This document shows, in pieces, positions 9,239 to 17,424 of a stretch of DNA of 64,000 nt. The stretch is from Wolbachia endosymbiont (group B) of Germaria angustata (GTDB lineage: Bacteria; Pseudomonadota; Alphaproteobacteria; Rickettsiales; Anaplasmataceae): NCBI RefSeq assembly GCF_964026725.1, contig NZ_OZ034691.1, positions 310,001 to 374,000 on the forward strand, read 5' to 3'. The translations under genes and the position numbers were made by a program. Each line of letters begins with the position of its first letter. The stretch's first letter is position 1. The notes under the pieces were generated by a model that had not been told where the DNA came from, did not search any database, and saw only the letters and a program-made list of their open reading frames with translations.

Positions 9239-10126
9239 ATGGACAAGAGAAGGAATTTATTAAATATCTCAGACCTCACAATCGGTGATGTAGAAAATAT
9301 AACTAAATTAGCCAACCAATACCTTGAAGAAAAAGTTGAAAATAGTCATGTTCTGAAAAATAAAATAGTCATAAACCTATTCTTTGAAGATTCAACACGT
9401 ACGCTCGCATCTTTTGAAATAGCAGCAAAAAGCCTTGGAGCAAATGTTATAACTTTACCAATAAAATCTTCTTCTATTAACAAAGGGGAAGATCTAAAAG
9501 ATATGATAAAAACACTAAATGCAATGAATCCTGACTATATGATAATCAGGCATAAAAGTAGTGGTATTATTAATACATTGGCAAAGCATGTCAACTGCTT
9601 GCTAATCAACGCAGGCGATGGAAGCAGTGAACATCCCACTCAAGCTCTTGCAGATTATCTTGTAATTATCAATCATAAAAAGCAAATAAAAAACCTCAAA
9701 GTTGTGATATGTGGAGATATTTTGCACAGTAGAGTTGCAAGATCAAATATAAGATTGCTAAAAATATTTGGAGCAAAAATAAGCTTAGTTGCACCACCAG
9801 CTTTGATTTGTAAGCATCTTCCTGAAGTAGATTCACTTCATTATTCATTAATCGAAGGTATAAAGGATGCTGATGTAATTATGCTCTTGAGGTTGCAGAA
9901 AGAGCGTATGAATAATAATTCTTTAGAAAAAGAATATTTTCATTTGTATGGACTTGATGCACAAAAACTATCGCATGCAAAACCCGATGCAATTGTTATG
10001 CACCCAGGACCAATAAATAGAGGTATCGAAACTAGCAATGATATAGCAGATTGTGTTATTTTACAGCAAGTAAAGTTTGGATTAGCAACGCGTAAGGCAG
10101 TACTGCACTATTTAATTAATGTTTAA
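9239..10126 (+). CDS. pyrB: Aspartate carbamoyltransferase catalytic subunit
   Basis: Condenses carbamoyl phosphate with aspartate, the committed step of pyrimidine synthesis. At 295 residues it is close to the usual 300-310. It has the carbamoyl-phosphate site FFEDSTRTLASFE, the Ser/Lys loop SSSINKGED, the conserved HPTQALADY, and the C-terminal HPGPINRGIE. A GGAG lies just upstream of the ATG. No regulatory subunit gene is adjacent. carA at 43.2 kb supplies part of the carbamoyl phosphate synthetase for the same pathway. The IS110 element begins within about 20 bases of its stop. Confidence 0.97.
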   Translation: MDKRRNLLNISDLTIGDVENITKLANQYLEEKVENSHVLKNKIVINLFFEDSTRTLASFEIAAKSLGANVITLPIKSSSINKGEDLKDMIKTLNAMNPDYMIIRHKSSGIINTLAKHVNCLLINAGDGSSEHPTQALADYLVIINHKKQIKNLKVVICGDILHSRVARSNIRLLKIFGAKISLVAPPALICKHLPEVDSLHYSLIEGIKDADVIMLLRLQKERMNNNSLEKEYFHLYGLDAQKLSHAKPDAIVMHPGPINRGIETSNDIADCVILQQVKFGLATRKAVLHYLINV

Positions 10127-10333
10127 CTTTAATTAATTTTAAGGAATTTTAGACATAATGATCCTCCTATAAAAAACGATTTAGAAAAATATAACACACC
10201 TCATGACAGAAATTAAGTATGCACTGAAGTAGACTGTGCTATATTTTTTTATTAAAAGCCTGAACAGACGAAATCTATAAAACCAAAAAGAAACTCTTTC
10301 TCTTTACTTTATGTTTTTTGGATATAGTTTTAC

Positions 10334-10500
10334 GAAGAAGCGCTTCTGCAGCTATAACCGAAACAATCAATGGTGCTATAAATGCCCGTTTGAAAGCATG
10401 GTTTTGGGGGAAACGGTAAAGCCATTGATGGAGTTCTTTCTGGACTACCTCGTTTAGAAGATTGTATAACCTAACCGTCCCAAGCTGAAGTGCTTCTTAT
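10334..10500 (+). ncRNA. Candidate bridge-type RNA in the IS110 5' end
   Basis: A 12-bp stem pairs 10335-10346 with 10487-10498 (one G-U pair), enclosing about 140 bases. Inside it, 10366-10373 (ATCAATGG) pairs perfectly with 10422-10429 (CCATTGAT), and nested within that 10386-10391 (CCGTTT) pairs with 10411-10416 (AAACGG). This leaves internal loops and a further 3' arm. IS110 recombinases are known to use a structured bridge RNA encoded in a non-coding end, with loops matching target and donor DNA. Position and architecture fit that model, but loop-to-DNA matching was not done. Confidence 0.5.
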
Positions 10501-10525
10501 CATAATAGTATAGGAGGAATTTTAT

Positions 10526-11872
10526 ATGGCAGAAGCAAAAAGTAAATTAAAAATAATAAACCCTGACGCATCAGGGATTGATATTGGCTCGACTGTACAT
10601 TATGTATGTGCACCTGAAGGAAGAGATGAACAACGTATCCAAAAATTTGGGTGCTTTACAGTAGATCTACACAACTTAGCAAAGTGGTTAAAAAAGTGTC
10701 AGGTTAGAACTGTGGCCATGGAGTCAACTGGAGTATATTGGATTCCCTTATTTCAAATATTAGAATCATATAAATTTGAGGTAAAACTAGTAAATGCGCG
10801 ACATGTCAAAAATGTGCCTGGTAGAAAGTCTGATGTTCAGGATTGTCAATGGCTGCAACAATTGCACAGCTATGGACTGCTTCAAGGATCATTTAGACCG
10901 GATAATCAAATGTGTGTATTGCGTAGTTACGTTAGACAACGTGCTAATCTAATTGAAAATGCAGCTAAACATACTCAACGTATGCAAAAAGCGCTAATTC
11001 AAATGAATATTCAATTGCATAAGGTTATTAGTGATATCAACGGTTTAACAGGCATGAAAATTATTAAAGCAATAATTGAAGGAGAGAAAGACCCCCAAAA
11101 ACTAGCTGAATTTAGAAATTCAAACATGAAGAATGACAAGCCTACTATAGCAAAAGCATTAACAGGAGACTATAGAGAAGAACACTTGTTTGCACTAAAA
11201 CAAGAATATGCAGCATATACTTTTTTTCAAGAGCAAATAACGGAATGTGATAAAAGTATAGAGAGTTACTATAAAACATTTGAGGCAAAGTCAAATGAGA
11301 ACAGGATGTTGAATAAAATACGAAAGCGGAAGCAGAAGAATGGTCCAGATTTTGCTGCGGATGAGGATTTAAATCGAATAACCGGGATAGATTTTACTAA
11401 AGTCCCGGGATTTGATGTATTAAGTGTACAAACTATCATTTCGGAAACAGGTATAAATCATAATAAATGGCCAACAGAAAAACATTTTTCTTCCTGGCTT
11501 GGATTAAGCCCTGCTAATAAAATTACAGGAGGAAAAATTGTTGGAACAGGAACTCGTAAAGTTATTAACCGCGCTGCGAATGCATTTCGAATGGCTGCCC
11601 ATTGTGTGTTGAGAAGCAAAAGTGCAATAGGTGCATATAGTAGAAGGCTGAAAAAAAGGCTAGGAGCACCAAAAGCAATAACTGCGACAGCAAGGAAATT
11701 AGCATGTATCTTTTATCAAATGTTGAAATATGGACAAGAATATGTAGAGAAAGGAATGAACTATTATGAAACACTTTACAAAGAGAGAGTAGTCAAAAAT
11801 TTGCTTAAAAAAGCAAAGGAATTTGGTTATATACTAATGAAAGAGGAGCCGATAGATGAAAAAGGTTCTTAG
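10526..11872 (+). CDS. IS110-family transposase
   Basis: A 448-residue recombinase with the two IS110 domains. The N-terminal RuvC-like DEDD domain shows Asp19 in GIDIGS, Glu66 in AMESTGVYW and the Asp103/Asp106 pair in KSDVQDCQWL. A coiled linker follows. The C-terminal Transposase_20 domain has VPGFDVLSVQTIISETG and the GLSPANKITGGK region (around residue 330). In this family a serine is typical where Thr of TGGK lies, so the catalytic residue deserves a check. A perfect AGGAGG precedes the ATG. The frame is intact. Its last ~40 bases overlap the reverse-strand pseudogene frame. Confidence 0.93.
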   Translation: MAEAKSKLKIINPDASGIDIGSTVHYVCAPEGRDEQRIQKFGCFTVDLHNLAKWLKKCQVRTVAMESTGVYWIPLFQILESYKFEVKLVNARHVKNVPGRKSDVQDCQWLQQLHSYGLLQGSFRPDNQMCVLRSYVRQRANLIENAAKHTQRMQKALIQMNIQLHKVISDINGLTGMKIIKAIIEGEKDPQKLAEFRNSNMKNDKPTIAKALTGDYREEHLFALKQEYAAYTFFQEQITECDKSIESYYKTFEAKSNENRMLNKIRKRKQKNGPDFAADEDLNRITGIDFTKVPGFDVLSVQTIISETGINHNKWPTEKHFSSWLGLSPANKITGGKIVGTGTRKVINRAANAFRMAAHCVLRSKSAIGAYSRRLKKRLGAPKAITATARKLACIFYQMLKYGQEYVEKGMNYYETLYKERVVKNLLKKAKEFGYILMKEEPIDEKGS

Positions 11873-12589
11873 GAGTTTGTTAGAAGCTTGATGCAGAGTT
11901 TTTCCGTTGATAAAAACTTCTGTGTTTTGTTCTACTAATTCTAATATTTTCTTTTTTGTTTCTTCTGATTCTAAATCTTTGAAAATTAAATCACCAAATT
12001 TTGGTTCATCAGTCACTCTTTTTATGCCCTTAGAACTTACTTCTACAGTCATGCTACAATCTATGCTATTGCCTTTAGAATCCTTAGCTTGCCAGTTGAT
12101 GGTCATTTTACATGAGCTTGAACCAGCAAAATTATAGTGCCTTTCGCTGCCTTTTTTGGTTGCAGTTATTTGACTATCTTTCCCCAAAGATAGGTTATAA
12201 ACCTTACCTTCGTCGCTGGCTCTTAAAAGGGCGCTAATCTCTATTGGTTTTTCTTTATTTTCAAACCTAATTTTAAAGTCATTATCTTTTGTTGTATATA
12301 CTAAGAAATTTTCACCTGGTAGAGATTCTTCAAATTTTCTATGTGTTTCATTTATTAATTGCTCAAACTTTTGAAACTCATTTTCCCACTTTAAATTTAT
12401 CTGTTTTTTAATGTCCTTATCGTTGCGTAAAGGACCGATCAAATACCAGATTAAATTTTCTTCCTCTAGTTTTTTTATAAAATCCTAAAAATTGTTGCAA
12501 GGTTCAATGAAACTTAAAATATCATTTTTCTTTTGCTGATCTACATCTAAATCTTGATTTTCAGCTATAAATAAGTTTTCTTTTGGCAT
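11834..12589 (-). pseudogene. Broken paralogue of the coiled-coil protein N-terminal domain
   Basis: The original start is ATG at 12587-12589. A TAG at 12485-12487 interrupts the frame after 34 codons; beyond it the same frame stays open to 11834. The protein (for example YNLSLGKD, KKGSERHYNF, CKMTINWQ, VSSKGIKRV, LHQASNKLL) is clearly related to residues ~85-245 of the 760-residue protein at 38716-40998 (KGKERHYEF, YEMTSTWP, VSNSGITKV, LHDAVKALL). The last ~14 codons read into the IS110 transposase on the other strand, so the coiled-coil half is lost. A TTG at 12442 could in principle start a 202-residue product, but decay is the simpler reading. Confidence 0.75.
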
Positions 12590-12718
12590 AATTTCTGTTT
12601 TTAGAGAACTATATTATAATATTAGCATATTTTCTTAAAAAATCAACTAATCTTATAGTTAAATAAACTTGAGTATTTGGCGGAAATGTTATATATTAAC
12701 CACTCCAAGAAGTGCACT

Positions 12719-14044
12719 ATGGACAATACTATTATAAGAAAATACGATATTAGAGGTGTAGTAGGTAGAGACCTGCAAATCAGTGATGGGTATGAAATAG
12801 GCAGAAAATTTGGTCAAACTGCAGCTAACGTTTGTGTAGGCTATGACAGCAGGATAGATTCACCAAGTATAGAAAAAGAATTAATCAGAGGCTTAATTTT
12901 GTCCGGTGCGAATGTTATACGCGTTGGGCTCTGTTCTTCACCTATGCTCTACGCTGCAACAATGCAGGCAGATCTTGGGATTATGATTACTGCTTCTCAT
13001 AATCCCAGAGAATATAACGGCTTTAAATTTTTCAGTAGTAAAAAAGTTTACTCAGATCAAGAAATGAAGGAAATTATAGGCAATACAATTAAAAACAGCA
13101 CGAAAATTGGAAGCTTAATTAACACGAATATATATAGTGAGTACGTTAACATATTAAAAAATGCGCTCAAGAATAACGCTACACAAAAACTAAAAATAGC
13201 TTGGGATTTTGGCAATAGTCCAACAATTGTAAGGTATATTGAAAAGATTTTACCAGATCATATACACATCGTAACCAATAATTCTATCGATGGAACGTTT
13301 CCACTGCACGACCCAGATCCCATAGAAGAGAAAAATCTTGCTCAGTTAATAGATATTGTCAAGAAAGATAAATGTGATCTTGGTATTGCACTTGATGGTG
13401 ATGGTGATAGGGTACGCTTGATTGATAATAAAGGTAATGTTGTTTCCAATGATCACTTGTTTATGATTTTTGCACGTGAAGTATTGGCGGAACATCCAAA
13501 AAGCAAAGTTATTGCCAACGTAAAAATGAGTATGAAAGTGCATGATTTCGTTAGCAAATTAGGGGGGCAAGTAATTACCTGTGCCACTGGACACTCACTA
13601 GTTAAGAAAAAGATGGTAGAAGAAGGGGCAAATTTTGCCGGTGAACTCAGTGGGCATTTTTTCTTTTCTGAGCTGGGTTTCGATGATGGACTATATTCTG
13701 CTGTTAAAGTCATTAACATTTTACTTAAGAAAAACCACAGCCTATCTGAGATGATTGAAGATTTGCCAAAGTTATATATCACTTATGAAGTGAAAATTGT
13801 AGTGAAGGATGAGAAAAAATTTCAAATAATTGAGTCAGTAAAGGAGACACTAAAGCAGAAAAATATTGTATTTTCAGAGCTTGATGGTATTAAGGTAACC
13901 GATAATAAAGGTTGGTGGCTTCTTAGAGTATCAAATACGCAAAACTGCATTACAGCAAGATGTGAAGGAAATACCTTAGAAGATTTTGAACTCACTAAAA
14001 AAGTTTTGTTTTATTACATTGATGAACTAAAATTATACATTTAA
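12719..14044 (+). CDS. Phosphomannomutase/phosphoglucomutase
   Basis: An alpha-D-phosphohexomutase of 441 residues that moves phosphate between C1 and C6 of hexoses. The active-site phosphoserine loop is TASHNPREYNG, the metal loop is DGDGDRVR, the sugar-binding loop is GELSGHFFF (GExSGH), and the phosphate-binding domain IV ends RVSNTQNCITARCEG. The ATG at 12719 places the IRKYDIRG motif six residues in, as in homologues; TTG 12677 and ATG 12686 are open upstream but give an unusual extension. It could serve mannose- or glucose-phosphate interconversion; the exact sugar specificity cannot be read from sequence. Confidence 0.92.
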   Translation: MDNTIIRKYDIRGVVGRDLQISDGYEIGRKFGQTAANVCVGYDSRIDSPSIEKELIRGLILSGANVIRVGLCSSPMLYAATMQADLGIMITASHNPREYNGFKFFSSKKVYSDQEMKEIIGNTIKNSTKIGSLINTNIYSEYVNILKNALKNNATQKLKIAWDFGNSPTIVRYIEKILPDHIHIVTNNSIDGTFPLHDPDPIEEKNLAQLIDIVKKDKCDLGIALDGDGDRVRLIDNKGNVVSNDHLFMIFAREVLAEHPKSKVIANVKMSMKVHDFVSKLGGQVITCATGHSLVKKKMVEEGANFAGELSGHFFFSELGFDDGLYSAVKVINILLKKNHSLSEMIEDLPKLYITYEVKIVVKDEKKFQIIESVKETLKQKNIVFSELDGIKVTDNKGWWLLRVSNTQNCITARCEGNTLEDFELTKKVLFYYIDELKLYI

Positions 14045-14175
14045 ATTTTTTTTGATGGTTTACTTATTCGTCAATGTTTGCAGTTTTGTTTGATTAGTCA
14101 TAGGAATTGGTAACCTATGGCGAATTGCTGTGGATAATAGCTGTCTACGCTAGTTTAGCTATAGAAAATCAACAC

Positions 14176-14763
14176 TCACTTTTCTTTATTGTTTTGAGGT
14201 TTTTCTTGATCAACCATTTCCTCACCGATCTCTTTTATTTTTAGTATCAATGATTCTGGCACATACATGTTAATTACTTCTTCTGTTGTCACAAATAAAG
14301 CCTGATAAGAGTGTGAATTTATTATCCAATTGGGCAATATGTCTTCTGCTTCTACTTTAGACTCTCCCTCTTGTTTAACGTATACTGTGTGGCAATATAA
14401 GTGCACAGCGAAAAATAGTACATAAGAAAGCAATATTCCTCTAAGTGCTCCGACAAAGATTCCAGTAACTCTATCCATTAATCCCAATCTTATAGGTGAT
14501 AATATGTACATTAGCCAGTTATTCATTGTCATGAATGTAAGATTAAGTATGATAAATACAGAGATTGTAGAAAGTATGTTTTGTGTAACTTTAGAGTCAA
14601 AATAATTACTATAATTTATAATAAAAAAATCATAGTAATTAGCTGTCAAAAAGACTGATAAGAGCAAGAACATTAATGCACATAGCTCTTTTATAAAACC
14701 TCTAGTTATCGATATTATTACACACAAGACAATAATAAAGATAATTAGGCTATCGAAAAACAT
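14176..14763 (-). CDS. CvpA family membrane protein
   Basis: A 195-residue inner-membrane protein with four predicted helices at about residues 4-24, 28-50, 62-85 and 98-122, followed by a polar C-terminal tail. The start MFFDSLIIFIIV and the glycine-containing TRGFIKE turn between helices 1 and 2 match the CvpA/colicin V production family. The DRVTGIFVGALRGILLSY segment (helix 4 entry) is the best-conserved part of that family. The cellular role is poorly defined, being envelope-related in other bacteria. It sits between ribE and the phosphohexomutase on the minus strand. Confidence 0.85.
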   Translation of the reverse strand: MFFDSLIIFIIVLCVIISITRGFIKELCALMFLLLSVFLTANYYDFFIINYSNYFDSKVTQNILSTISVFIILNLTFMTMNNWLMYILSPIRLGLMDRVTGIFVGALRGILLSYVLFFAVHLYCHTVYVKQEGESKVEAEDILPNWIINSHSYQALFVTTEEVINMYVPESLILKIKEIGEEMVDQEKPQNNKEK

Positions 14764-14820
14764 ATTTTGTATCTATATGATTTTCAAGATATAATAGTTG
14801 TAAATAACAAAGTTGTAAAA

Positions 14821-15417
14821 TTAATTGTGTTGATATTTTATCAGCTGGTCTAAGTACCGAGCAATCATATCAACTTCTAAATTTAGGTAATTACCTGTTT
14901 TATTATGCTGAAAAGTTGTGTTTTTCCATGTATAGGGAATTATATTCACAGTGAATTCTTGATCGACAACTGAATTTACTGTAAGGGAAACTCCATCTAG
15001 CGTTACAGAACCTTTTTTTGCAATAAATTTAATTAATTCTTGTGGGCATGATAGTCTGATTTCATGAGATTCTAAATTTTGATTGATTGTTAAAATTTCT
15101 GCTGTGTCATCCACATGACCCTGAACCAAGTGGCCGTCAATTTTGTCACTCAGTTTCATTGCTTGCTCTAGGTTTATTTTTTTTCCTGTTTTCCACATAT
15201 TTAAGTTAGAAACTTTCATAGTTTCTTGAGATACTTGAACTGTGAATACATTGCTCATTATGTTGACAACAGTTAAACACACTCCGGAGCAGGATATTGA
15301 ATCTCCTTTGTTTATAGAGGATAAATTTTGTGTCTCAATATGGAAGATTTGATCAGAGTTAGGGTGGATAGTGATATCAGTTATAGTGCCAATATCTTTG
15401 ATAATTCCTTTAAACAT
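14821..15417 (-). CDS. ribE: Riboflavin synthase, alpha subunit
   Basis: Dismutates two 6,7-dimethyl-8-ribityllumazine molecules to riboflavin. At 198 residues it is normal length and consists of two homologous lumazine-binding barrels. The first begins MFKGIIKDIGTI and contains GDSISCSGVCLTV and the KVSNL segment; the second begins at GHLVQGHVD and contains KGSVTLDGVSLTV and IIPYTWKNT. Together with ribB at 62.0 kb, it shows that part of riboflavin synthesis is retained. It may be cotranscribed with cvpA, about 55 bases downstream. Confidence 0.96.
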   Translation of the reverse strand: MFKGIIKDIGTITDITIHPNSDQIFHIETQNLSSINKGDSISCSGVCLTVVNIMSNVFTVQVSQETMKVSNLNMWKTGKKINLEQAMKLSDKIDGHLVQGHVDDTAEILTINQNLESHEIRLSCPQELIKFIAKKGSVTLDGVSLTVNSVVDQEFTVNIIPYTWKNTTFQHNKTGNYLNLEVDMIARYLDQLIKYQHN

Positions 15418-15457
15418 GCAATAAAATAAATAATTATATCACAAAAGATCTTATTTG

Positions 15458-16045
15458 TTAGGTGCGCAAAGGAAGATCTTTTTTACTTATCTGCTCAATA
15501 GATTCTACAGAATATTCAGAATATAGAAAGTAAGCCAGGTTCAAAACGCACAGTGTAATTAATATTGGTAACCCTATGTTTAATGTTAGACCGATACTTT
15601 CCCTTTTTTCTGTTGGCACCAATTCCTTTAAAATTGACACTTTTCCCAGCGGCAAGTGCCATAGGCAGAGTGCTGATATAGAAGCTGCTACTAAAAATAG
15701 ACAAAGATAAGTCTCTTTCGAAGAAAACATAGCTTTTAATGGTGATTTGAGCCTAATATTAGTAGGCAATCGAGTTTTAGCTTCATTTGTTTTTGGTAAA
15801 TGGTCTACAGCTTTGCTTAGTAAAATTTCATGAGAAACATTTTTAGGCTGTGGAGAAGGTTGGCCTGAAACTAATTTAATCAACTGCTCTTTTTTTCTAT
15901 ATACTTGCTTGTGTAAATACTCTTTTGGAAAAGAAGATTTGCCGGCTGTTTGTGGTATCTTCAGCATTTCTAATGCTTCTGATATCTCATCTGGTTCTAA
16001 TACTTCATGTAGTTGTTTATCTTGGAAATAAATAATATTAAACAT
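15458..16045 (-). CDS. Hypothetical membrane protein, C-terminal piece of a broken gene
   Basis: A 195-codon open frame of unknown family. Two hydrophobic helices occur at about residues 113-131 (YLCLFLVAASISALCLW) and 153-173 (ILITLCVLNLAYFLY). The frame remains open for 28 further codons upstream of its first ATG, back to an A6 run at 16124-16129. There a -1 shift joins it exactly to the preceding reading frame (16105-16746). It therefore looks like the C-terminus of one larger membrane protein rather than a separate gene. No ribosome binding site was recognised before the ATG. Confidence 0.5.
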   Translation of the reverse strand: MFNIIYFQDKQLHEVLEPDEISEALEMLKIPQTAGKSSFPKEYLHKQVYRKKEQLIKLVSGQPSPQPKNVSHEILLSKAVDHLPKTNEAKTRLPTNIRLKSPLKAMFSSKETYLCLFLVAASISALCLWHLPLGKVSILKELVPTEKRESIGLTLNIGLPILITLCVLNLAYFLYSEYSVESIEQISKKDLPLRT

Positions 16046-16104
16046 TGAGTTGAAAATATTGTGAAATATTTCTGGATCTTGATTTTTATATTCACTTACT
16101 ACTT

Positions 16105-16746
16105 CTACGAATATTTCATCGAGTTTTTTCCCTTGTGCTTAGCTACATTATCTATCATAGCTACTCTAGCATCAATTTGAGCTTGTTTTATGATTGATTG
16201 TTTTTCTTCTTGCAATAATTCTTTAGCCTGATTTTCGGATTTCTTTTTTCTGTTAGCTTTAAAGTAGTCTGTGTGCGACTTAGTTTGACCTATATCCCTC
16301 TCTATTTCTTTAGGTACTAGATTTCCTATACTACCCTCTGTTATCCGAGTTTCTGACACTGGTTCTTTTTCTTTTTGGTCAAGCGCTGGAATAACACCAG
16401 ATGGCATATTGTTACTCTGTATAGAAAATTTGGGCAGTTGTGGAGAAAAGAATTGTGCCGTATTAAAAAAATTGAATGGCTGAAAAAGAGACCTAAACCA
16501 GGAAATATTTTCATGCATTGCAGCAACAATTACTGGTGCGCGTGTAATTTGCTTTCTGTTGCTTACTATATTGTAGCCAAACGAACCTTGCACAATTTGG
16601 TTGCCTTGCGTGTTCCTTTTTTCAACCACATTTTCGTTTTTATTTTCAGTTTCTTCTGCTTGTAACGTATCTTGACTTTGCTCCTCACTTTTGGCTTTTT
16701 CTAAATGTTTTAGCTGCTCATCTAAGAATATCTCGATTTGTTGCAA
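16105..16746 (-). CDS. Hypothetical protein, middle piece of a broken gene
   Basis: A 213-codon frame, polar and rich in Gln, Glu, Asn and Lys, with no recognised domain. The first possible start is a TTG without a visible ribosome binding site. In the same frame, ten sense codons upstream, lies the TAA (16777-16779) that ends the next upstream frame. At its 3' end the frame stops 17 bases after the sequence GGGAAAAAAC; a -1 shift there continues into the transmembrane frame downstream. It most likely represents the central part of one decayed gene with flanking pieces at 16777-17424 and 15458-16045. Confidence 0.45.
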   Translation of the reverse strand: MQQIEIFLDEQLKHLEKAKSEEQSQDTLQAEETENKNENVVEKRNTQGNQIVQGSFGYNIVSNRKQITRAPVIVAAMHENISWFRSLFQPFNFFNTAQFFSPQLPKFSIQSNNMPSGVIPALDQKEKEPVSETRITEGSIGNLVPKEIERDIGQTKSHTDYFKANRKKKSENQAKELLQEEKQSIIKQAQIDARVAMIDNVAKHKGKNSMKYS

Positions 16747-16776
16747 GCTATCGAGGTTAATGTTTTTAACGTTTGT

Positions 16777-17424
16777 TTATAGCGTTATCGTTATGCCCTG
16801 CAGGAGGATTTGAATTGGAGCATTACTTATGCATTCTTCTACAGTTTTATCACTATGAGTTTTACAGTAGTTATTATATAATTCACTGCTTTCTTTTGAT
16901 ACTTGTATGTTGACTATAAATTTTTTTTTCCGAGAAAGGCTGGTTTTAAAAAAGTCAATTAAATGTTTTATTTGAGGTAATATTGTATTAGGGTTTACCT
17001 CTGTCAGAAGTTTGATCTTAAATGAAAACTCTTGTGTATCACTTACAACACTTCTTGAGCGAATAGTGCTGATTTCTACTACTTCATCGGAAAATACTTT
17101 GCCTATCTCTTTAGATTTATCTTTGAAAAATTTAGGTAAATCTTCTACCTCATATTTTCTCTTAGTTTTAACGTTGACGGGGGTTTTTCCTGTATCTTGA
17201 AACTTATCTTTGAGAAGTTTTGATAAGCTTTCTGCATTAGTTCTAACTCCAGAAACTGCTTTGTTTACATTTGTTTTTAAACCCGCTAAGGACTCAGGTA
17301 AATCCTCTACACGAGCTTTAAAGGTAAGAATTACTCTACTTGTGTTTTTTTTAGCCTTATCCATAAAAGACTTAAATGAATTTTTTGTTTGCTCCCACGG
17401 AGTTGTGGTATTATTACTGTGCAT
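16777..17424 (-). CDS. Hypothetical protein, N-terminal piece of a broken gene
   Basis: A 215-residue open frame starting at a good ATG (MHSNNTTTPWEQ). The N-terminal half is basic and helical, with two similar segments: ARVEDLPESLAGLKTN near 38 and YEVEDLPKFFKDKSKE near 90, about 52 residues apart and suggesting an internal repeat. The second half has no match I recognise. The TAA at 16777-16779 is followed in frame by open sequence into the next piece, so the stop may be a nonsense mutation in a gene of about 650 codons. The function is unknown. Confidence 0.5.
   Translation of the reverse strand: MHSNNTTTPWEQTKNSFKSFMDKAKKNTSRVILTFKARVEDLPESLAGLKTNVNKAVSGVRTNAESLSKLLKDKFQDTGKTPVNVKTKRKYEVEDLPKFFKDKSKEIGKVFSDEVVEISTIRSRSVVSDTQEFSFKIKLLTEVNPNTILPQIKHLIDFFKTSLSRKKKFIVNIQVSKESSELYNNYCKTHSDKTVEECISNAPIQILLQGITITL

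Larger units (their letters stand above)
10144..11873 (+). mobile_element. IS110-family insertion sequence
   Basis: The element consists of a long 5' non-coding end (about 380 bases) followed by one transposase gene. The left boundary is inferred from a diverged second copy of the first ~150 bases at 42140-42290 (shared GAATTTTA.ACATAATGATCC and AAAAGCCTG..CAGACGAA segments). The right boundary is placed at or just after the transposase stop, where the reverse-strand coding sequence of a coiled-coil-family pseudogene resumes. No terminal inverted repeats or target duplications are evident, as expected for IS110 elements. Exact ends are uncertain by perhaps 10-20 bases. Confidence 0.8.

Noticed and set aside
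12677..12718. TTG or first ATG start for the phosphohexomutase
   Set aside because: The later ATG at 12719 gives the family N-terminus with IRKYDIRG in place.
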